Shown here piece after piece: positions 15,211-22,122 of a DNA stretch of 23,796 bases. Location: IMG/VR virus record IMGVR_UViG_3300002231_000013, positions 6,234-30,029 of that record; one strand, given 5' to 3'. Made by a program: the position numbers and the translations under genes. The notes beneath the pieces are model-generated. The model was not told where the DNA came from, did not search any database, and was given only the letters and a program-made list of their open reading frames with translations. Within the stretch, counting starts at the first letter, position 1. Every line of letters starts with the position of its first letter. Source of the DNA: a virus.

Positions 15211-15474
15211 TTAGAGCTTCAGCATGATCGGTAGAAGCTCTGGATAGTTGACCACCATCACAACATTGTCGTATGATGCGTTGTGCTCAACAAATACGTA
15301 ATCCGTTTCCTCAGCCCAGTAGCGCCAGTTCTCTACGGTGTTATCCCGTGTGCACAGCGCCTGTGCTATTGTGGTGCCCGGATTCCTCCACGCGTAAGTG
15401 CTGCAGACAAGCCGGGGCGCCGGAGTGTCTGCAGCAATTAGGAAGGTTTCAGTATCAAAACCTAGTAGATTCAC
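15211..15474 (-). CDS. polA: DNA polymerase family A, 3'-5' exonuclease N-terminus (split)
   Basis: 87 residues starting GTG 15474, MNLLGFDTETFLIAADTPAP, with Exo I FDTET at about 6-10 and Exo II EHNASYDNVVMVVNYPE at about 63-79. The remaining Exo III Asp is in the next piece, so this is one proofreading domain. It ends at TAA 15211-15213. In another frame the gap reads AEALTQNAEIICTQLNEKL, HLLAR, and connects to IAGSSTGLDASLSGCYKR after removal of one base near 15151-15156; an added base near 15219-15226 connects this piece. Both stops (TAA, TGA) then vanish. Read as a broken polA and not as a separate exonuclease. Confidence 0.78.
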   Translation of the reverse strand: MNLLGFDTETFLIAADTPAPRLVCSTYAWRNPGTTIAQALCTRDNTVENWRYWAEETDYVFVEHNASYDNVVMVVNYPELLPIMLKL

Positions 15475-15477
15475 GCG

Positions 15478-16263
15478 TTACGCCTGCTGAACCGGCTGTG
15501 CGGGAGGAACGGGGGCAACAGGGGCCTGGGGCGGTGCCGGCTGCGCAGGAGCAGCTACCGGCTGGGCTACCTGAGCTGGTGCCTGTGGCTGCGCCACCTG
15601 TGCAGGAGCAGCTACGGGGGCTGCTGGTGCCGGATGAGCAGGGGCAGCTACAGGTGCAACAGCAGCCTGTGCTGGTGCGGGCACCGGCTGAGCAGGAGCA
15701 GCTACTGGGGCTGCTGCCTGAGGCTGCTGTGCAGGAGCTGCAGCCGGTGCCGGAGTATTCCTGGCTGCGTAATCAGACACAATAGCGTATGCGTCAATTG
15801 GTTCAATCGGCATTATCTCCATGTTCGTGAAGAGCTTTGTGGCGTCTCCTCTCTGAGGCTTGGTGGTACTTGTTACCGATATACCAATACCATTGAATGC
15901 TCCATCGAAGAACGCGTTGACATACGCAGGATTGGCACGGATGTACTCATCTGTGAATCCTGTGATGTTGCAGATAACACGCATCAAAGCACGGTGAGCG
16001 GATTCGTTATCTGCGTAACAGATGGAAAACGGGTCCAGTGCTATACCGGCGTTTGCTGCGTCGGCACACATCTTCTGGATCTCTCCGTTGCTGGAAGCAG
16101 TAGGTGCAAACTCGATGAAGGTAAGGGGCTTATTGTTGCGCCCCAAAACCTCTGTTACTGCCTGAAGCACTCCATGGTGTACTCCATCATACTGGGGCTC
16201 TGACAGTCTCCTGCCTGACCCACCTGCAGCGGTTTCCCGTGCAACACTATCGCGCATACTCAT
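15478..16263 (-). CDS. Pro/Ala/Gln-tailed protein, candidate ssDNA-binding protein
   Basis: 261 residues. ATG 16263 has GGAGA about nine bases upstream. Residues 1-170 form a compact domain (PLTFIEFAPTASSNG, AGIALDPFSICYADNES, RALMRVICNITGFTDEYIRA, GISVTSTTKPQRGD, MEIMPIEPIDAYAIVSDY). The last 90 residues are a low-complexity run of PAQ/APV/AQP repeats. A folded domain plus a long flexible tail, placed just before DNA polymerase, is like phage single-stranded DNA-binding proteins, but I do not see the usual acidic tip and recognise no family. The gene is preceded by one of the two repeated promoter-operator elements. The same tail style is found in the 692-aa nuclease fusion. Confidence 0.55.
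   Translation of the reverse strand: MSMRDSVARETAAGGSGRRLSEPQYDGVHHGVLQAVTEVLGRNNKPLTFIEFAPTASSNGEIQKMCADAANAGIALDPFSICYADNESAHRALMRVICNITGFTDEYIRANPAYVNAFFDGAFNGIGISVTSTTKPQRGDATKLFTNMEIMPIEPIDAYAIVSDYAARNTPAPAAAPAQQPQAAAPVAAPAQPVPAPAQAAVAPVAAPAHPAPAAPVAAPAQVAQPQAPAQVAQPVAAPAQPAPPQAPVAPVPPAQPVQQA
15482..15760 (-). repeat. Degenerate Pro/Ala/Gln-coding repeats
   Basis: The plus strand shows recurring GCAGGAGCAGCTAC-like units (for example near 15546, 15601 and 15691) interspersed with GGTGCC and CTGGTGC blocks. They encode VAAPAQ, APAQP and QPQAPA steps on the minus strand. Such slippage-prone DNA can change length between relatives. Confidence 0.6.
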
Positions 16264-16297
16264 AATATTTCTCCACTAAATAAAAGAAAAAGTTTTA

Positions 16298-18196
16298 CTA
16301 TGTGCTCATGATAGTCTTGATACCTACGCTGTCAAGACCCGCTTTTGCATTTCTTGCTATTTTTGCAAATATGCTGTTGTCGTAATCAGCAAACAGCAGC
16401 TTTTGTGCGCCTGCTCCGGACTCTTCCATGTACCGTGCCTGAGACAATACTTTCAATAATCTCTGTCTCTCAGGACCAGTGGCGCACGAAAGAACTACTC
16501 TGACTTCGTCTGCGTTCTGTCCTGCTCTGTGGCATCTTCCAATGTACTGCTCGAATACCGAGGCATTAGAAGTCCATTCGCTGAACAGCATATTTGAGAA
16601 GTGCTGTAGATTCTTTCCTGTTCCATGCGCTCTACCTGCGCATACCAGTATTCTGCCCTGGTCCCGGCTGTCCAGATAATTATGAGGATGGAACCAGTTA
16701 GGATCACAATCAGCAGGACAATGCACAACCCTATCACCAAACAAATGCCATAGGTGCTCATACATCTTCTCTCCAAACAAGTTCCATTGATACCAGATTA
16801 TAGCACCCTGCTCAGGGCCTATATCGTTTATGTACTTCTCAGCCTGCTCCAGCTTCCAATTACTCAACCACACCTCCCTACGATCTTTCTTCGGCTCCTC
16901 GCCATCGTGGTATGCTGCATCATATATGTGCTGAAGACGTGCTACCTCTGGGGCCCGCTTCCTCAATCCTTCCAGCAGCAGGAATGGTGTGTCGAAGTCC
17001 CGCTCCTTACGTCTGTCAAGGAACTTCTTTGCTGCCTTCTTGAATGCTGAGTGCCTCTCTGCTTTCTCCAGTACGTGGTCTGGTGTGTCAGGGGGGAAGA
17101 AGCATTCGTAGTAGAATCCGTTAACCAGCTGGTTCAGGTACCGGCCATACTCCAATGCATCTGTCACGTAGTCCCCGTCCGGAGTAGTCCACCTGTCAAC
17201 CAGGTTATCTATGTGCTGCTGCATGTCGGCCGGTATCGATTTGAAAAGCTCCGTCTCCACGCGCAGTGCGCAATCAACTGAGCTGCCAGATGTAGCAACC
17301 ACTCCAGGACAGGAGTGAAGGCGTAGGGAATAGATCTTCCTGAAATGCTCCTGTGCTACTGCCTGGTACGGGAATAGCTCATTCTTCTGGGCCCAGTCCA
17401 CCAGACCCTGCACCTCTTCCCCTCTGTCATTCCATAGCATTCCGAACTGCCCCTCAGTGTCCGGCCGTAACAGCTCATCCCACTGGTTCAGTACCACCCA
17501 TGAGTTGGGAAGCGGGCTGCGGGCGCCAAGGGCCATGTCCATCAGATGCTTGTAGTCCTTGATGGACTTCTGGGTAATCGTGCCGGACATGCAGCAGAAT
17601 CGTGCGTCCTGCCACTGCAGGTACCGGTGGAACCGCTTGGTCCTGGCTGACTTCTCATTGCGCAGGTAGTGGCACTCGTCTGCTATGATCAGATCCACAT
17701 CGTCCATCATCTCCAGCATATCGTCCGCGTCTGGTGTTGAGAGCAGGCTGTAGGGACACACCATCAGGCCTGTCCACTGGGTCTTCAACATCTGCTCCCG
17801 TTTTGTGGGTGTTAATCCGTTGAGACAATGTATCTCATATCCGGGGGCAAATTCGTAAACACACGTTGGCCAGTCGGCTTCCATCAGCTGAACGCACAGT
17901 TTTGGTGGGACGAAGAGCACTGCTCTGTCGGAGTCCATCACCTTGGGTAGCAGTAGGGAGATGAAGGTCTTGCCGTGACCTACACCTATGGGCCCAAACA
18001 GGCCCTCATATTCAAATGCTGTGGCCAGAGCGTCTGCCTGCTTTGGCCACAGCTGTAGGGTTTTACCCTGAATCAACTCACCAATGCGGCGGGCGTTCCG
18101 GTTTTCGAACTCTATAGGTGCCTGCTCGAGCTTCTTGGTTTCAAGGAAAGCTCCGAGGCCTAGAGCAGCTCGTGCTCTGGCTATTTCGGGATGCAC
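16298..18196 (-). CDS. SF2 (SNF2-like) helicase/ATPase
   Basis: 632 residues, intact, GTG start overlapping the methyltransferase TAG as TAGTG. Motif I GPIGVGHGKTF (68-78), Ia VLFVPPKL, motif II DLIIADECHYL with DECH at 173-176, motif III MSGTITQKS at about 203-211, and motif VI QYIGRCHRAGQ at 550-560. The Q-x-x-GR-x-HR-x-GQ form is as in SNF2-type and related DNA-translocating proteins. The large insertion between motifs III and VI holds no clear nuclease. Likely work: branch migration, fork remodelling or recombination, with the neighbouring resolvase and nuclease. The last 25 codons also contain a repeated promoter-operator element for the next gene. Confidence 0.87.
   Translation of the reverse strand: MHPEIARARAALGLGAFLETKKLEQAPIEFENRNARRIGELIQGKTLQLWPKQADALATAFEYEGLFGPIGVGHGKTFISLLLPKVMDSDRAVLFVPPKLCVQLMEADWPTCVYEFAPGYEIHCLNGLTPTKREQMLKTQWTGLMVCPYSLLSTPDADDMLEMMDDVDLIIADECHYLRNEKSARTKRFHRYLQWQDARFCCMSGTITQKSIKDYKHLMDMALGARSPLPNSWVVLNQWDELLRPDTEGQFGMLWNDRGEEVQGLVDWAQKNELFPYQAVAQEHFRKIYSLRLHSCPGVVATSGSSVDCALRVETELFKSIPADMQQHIDNLVDRWTTPDGDYVTDALEYGRYLNQLVNGFYYECFFPPDTPDHVLEKAERHSAFKKAAKKFLDRRKERDFDTPFLLLEGLRKRAPEVARLQHIYDAAYHDGEEPKKDRREVWLSNWKLEQAEKYINDIGPEQGAIIWYQWNLFGEKMYEHLWHLFGDRVVHCPADCDPNWFHPHNYLDSRDQGRILVCAGRAHGTGKNLQHFSNMLFSEWTSNASVFEQYIGRCHRAGQNADEVRVVLSCATGPERQRLLKVLSQARYMEESGAGAQKLLFADYDNSIFAKIARNAKAGLDSVGIKTIMST
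16308..16336 (-). promoter_or_regulatory. Promoter with operator-like dyad, copy 2 (upstream of the P/A/Q-tailed protein)
   Basis: Minus strand: TTGACA (16330-16335), 16-base spacer, TATCAT (16308-16313). The -35 and most of the spacer are one dyad, CTTGACAGC-GTA-GGTATCAAG (16316-16336), and flanking GTC/GAC lengthens the arms. Predicted start of RNA is about 16301, 38 bases before ATG 16263. It lies within the helicase coding end (GLDSVGIKTIM), so it has to serve two functions. It matches the copy at 22123-22151 at 19 of 21 positions. Confidence 0.62.
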
Positions 18197-19221
18197 TAAG
18201 TAATCTCCATATAGCTTTCTATGAAGACTTGCGCTTGCGGTGCAACGATTGCATTGCCGTAGCCGCGCAGTCGTCCCACTCTTGCGGTAGGCCCATCAGC
18301 CAACGGGAATGTGCCGGGTTCAACTGCCCTCCACTTCTCGTCTCGGCAGAAGATCCAGTCAGCATCTCCCCAGTGGCCGTTAGTCGGGCGGGGGAATCCG
18401 CCGTCGCATGAACCAGCATCGACATTTCTATTGACTTTCCTATTTTCATGCGCCTCTGGATAGCTGGGTCGTGCCATTTGCCGCGATCCCTGTCGTCCGC
18501 TGACATTGGTGTCGGCCATGCTGCCAGCTGTGCAAAGTCGTTTAGGTCGTTGCTGTGCGTTTTGTCGTGGGCACGCTTTGCTTGCCCGCTTTTCCAGTCG
18601 CGGGCCTGCGGAGTTGGCCACGACATCAACTGAACCGCCATGTTCAGCGTCTGATTCTTGGCGAAAGGGTCGTATTTCTCCCCACGCTCCGAATCCGTCT
18701 TCGTTGGCGTCGGCCAGTGCATTTTCCGCAGCCCAGTACATTCGCTGTCTTTGGTGCGGCGCGCCGACGCTGCAAGCCGGGAATGTGACCGCCCCGCTGG
18801 AGTAGTCACTTCCTTCCAAGTCAGATTGTACATTGTCGAGCCAAGCGAGTCCAGCTTTTCCTGCAACCTGTTCACCAAAGACGACTGGAGGTCTGCACGC
18901 ATCGATGAGGTTGTGGAAGACTGGCCAGAGATGTCGCTCGTCTTCAATTCCTTTTCCCTTTCCTGCTGTGCTGAAAGGCTGGCATGGGCAGCTTCCTGTC
19001 CAGACAGGCATATCGTCAGACCATCCTGCACACCTAAGAGCGTAAGACCAGACCCCAATTCCGGCGAAAAAGTGGCACTGCGTAAATCCCAGCAGATCTC
19101 CTGCTGCGACATCTGTGATTGATCGTTCATCAACTTCTCCATCAGCTATGAGACCTCTTTTGATCAGCTCTCTCAGCCATGCTGCTGCTTTGCCGTCAAT
19201 CTCGTTGTAATAGGCTGCCAC
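18196..19221 (-). CDS. C5 cytosine-specific DNA methyltransferase
   Basis: 341 residues, GTG 19221 overlapping the previous TAG (TAGTG). Motif I HFFAGIG (50-56), motif [11 protein letters not shown] with catalytic Cys 80, motif VI FGEQVAG (115-121, EQV in place of the usual ENV), motif [15 protein letters not shown] (153-163), and motif [18 protein letters not shown] near the C-terminus. The region between VIII and X (target recognition) is poorly conserved in outlook and includes [15 protein letters not shown] and [18 protein letters not shown]. It methylates cytosine in phage DNA, presumably to escape host restriction; no cognate restriction enzyme is seen. Remarkably, a second 303-307-residue frame is open within almost the whole gene. 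Confidence 0.9.
   Translation of the reverse strand: MAAYYNEIDGKAAAWLRELIKRGLIADGEVDERSITDVAAGDLLGFTQCHFFAGIGVWSYALRCAGWSDDMPVWTGSCPCQPFSTAGKGKGIEDERHLWPVFHNLIDACRPPVVFGEQVAGKAGLAWLDNVQSDLEGSDYSSGAVTFPACSVGAPHQRQRMYWAAENALADANEDGFGAWGEIRPFRQESDAEHGGSVDVVANSAGPRLEKRASKACPRQNAQQRPKRLCTAGSMADTNVSGRQGSRQMARPSYPEAHENRKVNRNVDAGSCDGGFPRPTNGHWGDADWIFCRDEKWRAVEPGTFPLADGPTARVGRLRGYGNAIVAPQAQVFIESYMEIT
18219..19130 (-). CDS. Overprinted ORF with WPTP repeats and [13 protein letters not shown] motif, inside the methyltransferase gene
   Basis: 303 residues from ATG 19130 (MNDQSQM...), with GGAGAAG at 19134-19140; another ATG at 19142 gives 307. It is on the same strand as the methyltransferase, in another frame, and lies wholly within it. 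Features: [20 protein letters not shown]; three WPTP repeats ([36 protein letters not shown]); [32 protein letters not shown]; and a basic end RKRKSS. I remember proteins like this as phage products next to or overlapping cytosine methyltransferases. Its end [14 protein letters not shown] is the alternative reading of the highly conserved [15 protein letters not shown], so part of its conservation may just mirror the methyltransferase. Expression is supported by the ribosome-binding site and length, not proven. Confidence 0.55.
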   Translation of the reverse strand: MNDQSQMSQQEICWDLRSATFSPELGSGLTLLGVQDGLTICLSGQEAAHASLSAQQEREKELKTSDISGQSSTTSSMRADLQSSLVNRLQEKLDSLGSTMYNLTWKEVTTPAGRSHSRLAASARRTKDSECTGLRKMHWPTPTKTDSERGEKYDPFAKNQTLNMAVQLMSWPTPQARDWKSGQAKRAHDKTHSNDLNDFAQLAAWPTPMSADDRDRGKWHDPAIQRRMKIGKSIEMSMLVHATADSPARLTATGEMLTGSSAETRSGGQLNPAHSRWLMGLPQEWDDCAATAMQSLHRKRKSS

Positions 19222-19568
19222 TACCTGGCTATCTTCCTGCGCTTCTTGGAAATCTTCTTGCCGCGTGGATGCCGTTCCTTCAGCATCTTCTGGTAGTTAT
19301 TCCACACTTCCTGCTGCTCTTTCTTCAGATGCAGCCTGGCCTTGTCAATAAATCGTTCAATCTTCAACAGGCGGCCTTTGAGGACTCCTGCTGATGGGGT
19401 ATTCAGGAATCGGGCGAAGGAAGTAGGGCACATCTCCAGGTACGTGGCAAAATTCTTGCGCGTGTACCCCATCATCGGCATCATGTCCTTCAACTCCTCC
19501 TTCAGCTTGGTGAGGTAGTCCAGGCGGACCTTTGCGATTTTATCCTCTACGGAATCTATTTCTCCCAT
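19221..19568 (-). CDS. Small basic helix-turn-helix-like protein
   Basis: 115 residues from ATG 19568 (MGEIDSVEDKIAKVRLDYLT), chosen over TTG 19592 because GGAG lies eight bases upstream. The segment MGYTRKNFATYLEMCPTSFA, RFLNTPSAG has the spacing of a lambda-repressor-like helix-turn-helix. The rest is a charged helix ending in a strongly basic KKISKKRRKIAR. It overlaps the resolvase by 29 bases and the methyltransferase by one base. It could be a DNA-binding accessory or regulator; the target is unknown, but two repeated operator-like dyads lie in the window. Confidence 0.6.
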   Translation of the reverse strand: MGEIDSVEDKIAKVRLDYLTKLKEELKDMMPMMGYTRKNFATYLEMCPTSFARFLNTPSAGVLKGRLLKIERFIDKARLHLKKEQQEVWNNYQKMLKERHPRGKKISKKRRKIAR

Positions 19569-20014
19569 GCTTTGCTCCGATGTAGTAGTCAATCATCCCT
19601 ATGGCGCATAGGTAGTCCTCCTGCATTGCAGGAGCAATTCCGTACTTAGTGCGCATGCGGTCATGTGTTATCTTCTTCGGTACACCACCGTTCCATGCGC
19701 TAGGGTGGTAAAATATCGTGTGAGTGCTCTGGTCCCCAACAACCGCGGCAACGCTGTAGCACACTGCGTGCAGGTCCATCAATGCCTGCTTGCCCATGCG
19801 CTCATTCATGCCTCTTGGGTTCTGCACTTCAATCAGCAGTGTGTCTATCTGCAGGCCTTCAAGCGTGCGGCCAACCCTGCGTGCCATCTCAAGGACCGCG
19901 TCCCCTCCTGACAGGCCACCCTTCACCGTGACATTACAGTAGCCTTGCAATGCATTGTTCTGATATGTTGCCACACCAGAACAATAGCATTGACGGATCG
20001 ATAGCGGCTATCAC
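19540..20014 (-). CDS. RuvC-like Holliday junction resolvase (one frameshift near the N-terminus)
   Basis: The open frame begins at GTG 19974 (144 aa), but the family's first motif is upstream in another frame: GTG 20014, overlapping the previous TGA as GTGA, reads MIAAIDPSMLL. Removing one T near 19980-19986 joins it to SGVATYQNNALQGYCNV. Then RuvC-type features follow in order: Asp in AIDPS, Glu in TLLIEVQNPRG, STHTIFYHPSAWNGGVPKK with DRMRTKYG, and an Asp in EDYLCAIGMIDYY (the second Asp of the usual DxxDA is Cys). About 157 residues, normal for phage RuvC-like resolvases. It would cut four-way junctions before packaging, together with the RecB-like nuclease and helicase. Confidence 0.72.
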
Positions 20015-21204
20015 TTCGTTCCGCGAATTACTGTGAAACCGATGCGCTCAAGAGCATCAACCACAGTAGCGTCAACAGGGTCAGCGTAGTTTGCCATGAC
20101 CACGCTGTGCTTCGAGCACTCAGTAGCGATCGATCCCATGTGACCAAGCAACTGCTTGATGGGCTCGTTGTACTGGTGGCACCGAATGTCTGCCAAATTG
20201 TACTGCCCGGCGAGTGCCTCAGCTGAAGCTGCGTATATCTGGTGCAGCTTCTTCACCTTCAGGTTGGGGCAGAAGCAATCAACCAGCACTATGTTCTGGC
20301 TGTAGTTCGGCTTGCTGTCAGGCGCAGGCGGTGCTGGTTGGGCTGCAGGCGCCTGAGGCTGAGCTACAGGAGCTGCTGGCGCCTGAGGCTGCGCTGGCTG
20401 TGCAACAGGCTCAGGAGGCGCCACAGCGGCTGCTGGCTGCTCTGGGGGCTGTGCAGGGGCTGCAACGGCTGGCGCAGGCTGAGCGGGTGCTAGAGCACTA
20501 GGCTGAGGCTGAGCTGCTGCTGCTGGCTGCTGCGGTGGATGGTTGGCAGGGTTGCCTGGGTCCATCGTACCACCTGCCACCTCAGTGGGCTGGGTTGCTG
20601 CGGGCTGCGCTGGGGCAGGTTGGGTTGCGGCAGGTTCCCCACCCATCAGGTTGGGATCGTCAGGCTGTTCCAGCCCCTCCTCGTACATGGTGCGCCACTC
20701 GTCAATCCTTTTGACGCCTGCGGCCAGAACCAGTTTCCCGGTGGCTTCTGCAGGGTACGCTACGATCAGCGCTTTCAGAAGGGTGTAGAGCTGCATGGTT
20801 TGCTTGCCCAGGAGCTTCTGTGTCTTGCGCCCTTCAGTGGCCAGGACCTCTGACAGGGATGGGGTGGGTGCAACGCCCAGCTCTTCACATGCTGTGCAGG
20901 ATGCCTCATAGGCGCCTGAAAGATCCTGAAGGTACTGCTCAATACCTTCTTTCTTGAGCGCAACGCGTACGCTATCCCACTTGCTCTCAGTCATCCCTAC
21001 GTCAACTGTGTAGGCTGACAGGTTGAGGGGTTGTAGACTGGACGGCATAGCTGCTGCGGGCTGCGCAGGTGCCTGTGCTGGGGGTGGTACTGCAGCAACG
21101 CCGGCTGCCGTGGGGGGCGGGCCAGCCATTTCCTGCTTGAAGGGTTGCTGGGTCCTGTTGGTGGCGCCTTGTAGCGGCATCACAGGGGCATTCAGATTTT
21201 CCAT
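20011..21204 (-). CDS. Possible separate P/A/Q-rich protein from an internal start
   Basis: ATG 21204 lies in frame inside the 692-aa frame and has GAGGAG at 21211-21216, six bases ahead, the best ribosome-binding site in this stretch. It would give a 397-residue protein starting MENLNAPVMPLQGATNRTQQ. If the T-run at 21218-21221 had three bases in place of four, the nuclease frame would stop at TAG right before GAGGAG and this would simply be the next gene. As sequenced it can be made as a nested product or as part of the fusion. Function unknown; it may be a scaffold- or SSB-like partner given its long flexible linkers. Confidence 0.5.
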   Translation of the reverse strand: MENLNAPVMPLQGATNRTQQPFKQEMAGPPPTAAGVAAVPPPAQAPAQPAAAMPSSLQPLNLSAYTVDVGMTESKWDSVRVALKKEGIEQYLQDLSGAYEASCTACEELGVAPTPSLSEVLATEGRKTQKLLGKQTMQLYTLLKALIVAYPAEATGKLVLAAGVKRIDEWRTMYEEGLEQPDDPNLMGGEPAATQPAPAQPAATQPTEVAGGTMDPGNPANHPPQQPAAAAQPQPSALAPAQPAPAVAAPAQPPEQPAAAVAPPEPVAQPAQPQAPAAPVAQPQAPAAQPAPPAPDSKPNYSQNIVLVDCFCPNLKVKKLHQIYAASAEALAGQYNLADIRCHQYNEPIKQLLGHMGSIATECSKHSVVMANYADPVDATVVDALERIGFTVIRGTK

Positions 21205-22089
21205 CGACTTCTCCTCTAAAAGAAAGTTTTGTTTGAGCCTCTCGGGTGAGAGACCACCTTTGCAAATTGGTATGAATGCGCAGCCCGCAGATGTCTTCGT
21301 GCGGAACTTGCTGCAGTGTTTCAAATTCTGGTGGACGTTGCCGTTGAGGGCGGTTACCCAGTCGTCAGCATGTCCGTACTCATCAGCTATCTGCTGCATC
21401 TTGGATGATGAATCAATAACGCGGTCCCATACTGATGTAATATCTTTGTCCTCCATGACGGTTTTGAAGGATCTGACTTCGTTCGGGGACTTTTTCAAGT
21501 ACTGGATGTGGCCGATATATACCTTGTAGTCTGCCAGGGCTTCATCATCCTTGGTGTCCTTGCAGTACATGCCCATCTGGATGTCCAGGGGCAGGGTGTA
21601 TGGGGTCTCACCGTACTTGAAATCACTGGTTGTCTTGTGGTCGAAGATGAATATCTCCTTCGTGGTGTGGTTGATGAGTCGTAAATCGATGTAACCGATG
21701 TAGGTGATGCCTTCCATGACCTCACCATTGATCTCTGTCTCGATCTCTGTAGCCTCACTGGCTATCCAGACCTTCAGCTTGGGACGGGCGTTGTTGATAA
21801 GACGCATGATCGTGCGGTACTGCACGTCATCCAGGCACAGCTTGTTTACCTTGTCCAGCTCTTTGCGGTCGTCTGCGTCAACGAACTTCTTGATGAAGAG
21901 TACCTTGAGAGTCGTGAAGTCTTTTTCGATAGAACCCTTGGTGCGCAGGAAGTATTCAACTGCCATGTGAAAGCAGGAGCCGAAGATCTGTGCCTGGGTG
22001 CTGGGCTGCTTCACCTTGTGAACGTATGCCAGGTACCACTGCATAGGGCAGCTGTTGAACATCTTGATTTGAGATGCTGAGACTCTCAT
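20011..22089 (-). CDS. PD-(D/E)XK (RecB/Cas4-like) nuclease fused in frame to a P/A/Q-rich protein
   Basis: 692 residues; ATG 22089 with GGAGAAAG directly upstream. Nuclease domain, residues 1-295: start MRVSASQIKMFNSCPMQWYL, motif with GYIDLRL, catalytic IFIFDHKTTSDF (D-x-K), and the RecB-type motif LDIQMGMYC (Q-x3-Y). One early Cys (SCPMQWY) and three late Cys (KHCSKFRTKTSAGCAFIPIC) recall the iron-sulphur nucleases AddB/Cas4. Residues 296-692 begin MENLNAPVMPLQG, include two P/A/Q-rich runs and two small domains (VGMTESKWDSVRVALKKEGI; IVLVDCFCPNLKVKKLHQIY, then HSVVMANYADPVDATVVDAL). The exact place where the two parts meet has a strong ribosome-binding site, and a one-base change would produce a stop there, so two genes are possible. 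Role: DNA end processing in phage recombination. Confidence 0.78.
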   Translation of the reverse strand: MRVSASQIKMFNSCPMQWYLAYVHKVKQPSTQAQIFGSCFHMAVEYFLRTKGSIEKDFTTLKVLFIKKFVDADDRKELDKVNKLCLDDVQYRTIMRLINNARPKLKVWIASEATEIETEINGEVMEGITYIGYIDLRLINHTTKEIFIFDHKTTSDFKYGETPYTLPLDIQMGMYCKDTKDDEALADYKVYIGHIQYLKKSPNEVRSFKTVMEDKDITSVWDRVIDSSSKMQQIADEYGHADDWVTALNGNVHQNLKHCSKFRTKTSAGCAFIPICKGGLSPERLKQNFLLEEKSMENLNAPVMPLQGATNRTQQPFKQEMAGPPPTAAGVAAVPPPAQAPAQPAAAMPSSLQPLNLSAYTVDVGMTESKWDSVRVALKKEGIEQYLQDLSGAYEASCTACEELGVAPTPSLSEVLATEGRKTQKLLGKQTMQLYTLLKALIVAYPAEATGKLVLAAGVKRIDEWRTMYEEGLEQPDDPNLMGGEPAATQPAPAQPAATQPTEVAGGTMDPGNPANHPPQQPAAAAQPQPSALAPAQPAPAVAAPAQPPEQPAAAVAPPEPVAQPAQPQAPAAPVAQPQAPAAQPAPPAPDSKPNYSQNIVLVDCFCPNLKVKKLHQIYAASAEALAGQYNLADIRCHQYNEPIKQLLGHMGSIATECSKHSVVMANYADPVDATVVDALERIGFTVIRGTK
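20315..20640 (-). repeat. Pro/Ala/Gln low-complexity coding repeats
   Basis: The minus strand encodes runs such as AQPAPAVAAPAQPPEQPA and QAPAAPVAQPQAPAAQP, with the plus-strand units GCGCCTGAGGCTG and CTGGCGCCTGAGG repeated near 20345 and 20380. They resemble the tail of the 261-aa protein at 15482-15760, so the two proteins share linker style. Confidence 0.6.
21211..21216 (-). promoter_or_regulatory. Strong internal ribosome-binding site
   Basis: GAGGAG on the minus strand, six bases before ATG 21204, within the long nuclease-fusion frame (coding Glu-Glu). It decides whether a nested second product is made. Confidence 0.6.
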
Positions 22090-22122
22090 GCTTTCTCCAC
22101 TATTATTTCCAGATTGCTTTTT

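Noticed and set aside
15151-15226. Self-splicing intron or intein between the two polymerase pieces
   Set aside because: The block is about 50 bases, far too short for an intron or intein, and its other frame is plausible polymerase sequence.
15273-15785. A 170-codon plus-strand frame rich in Gln, Leu and Pro
   Set aside because: The low complexity is the reverse complement of the Pro/Ala/Gln repeat tail of the minus-strand gene.
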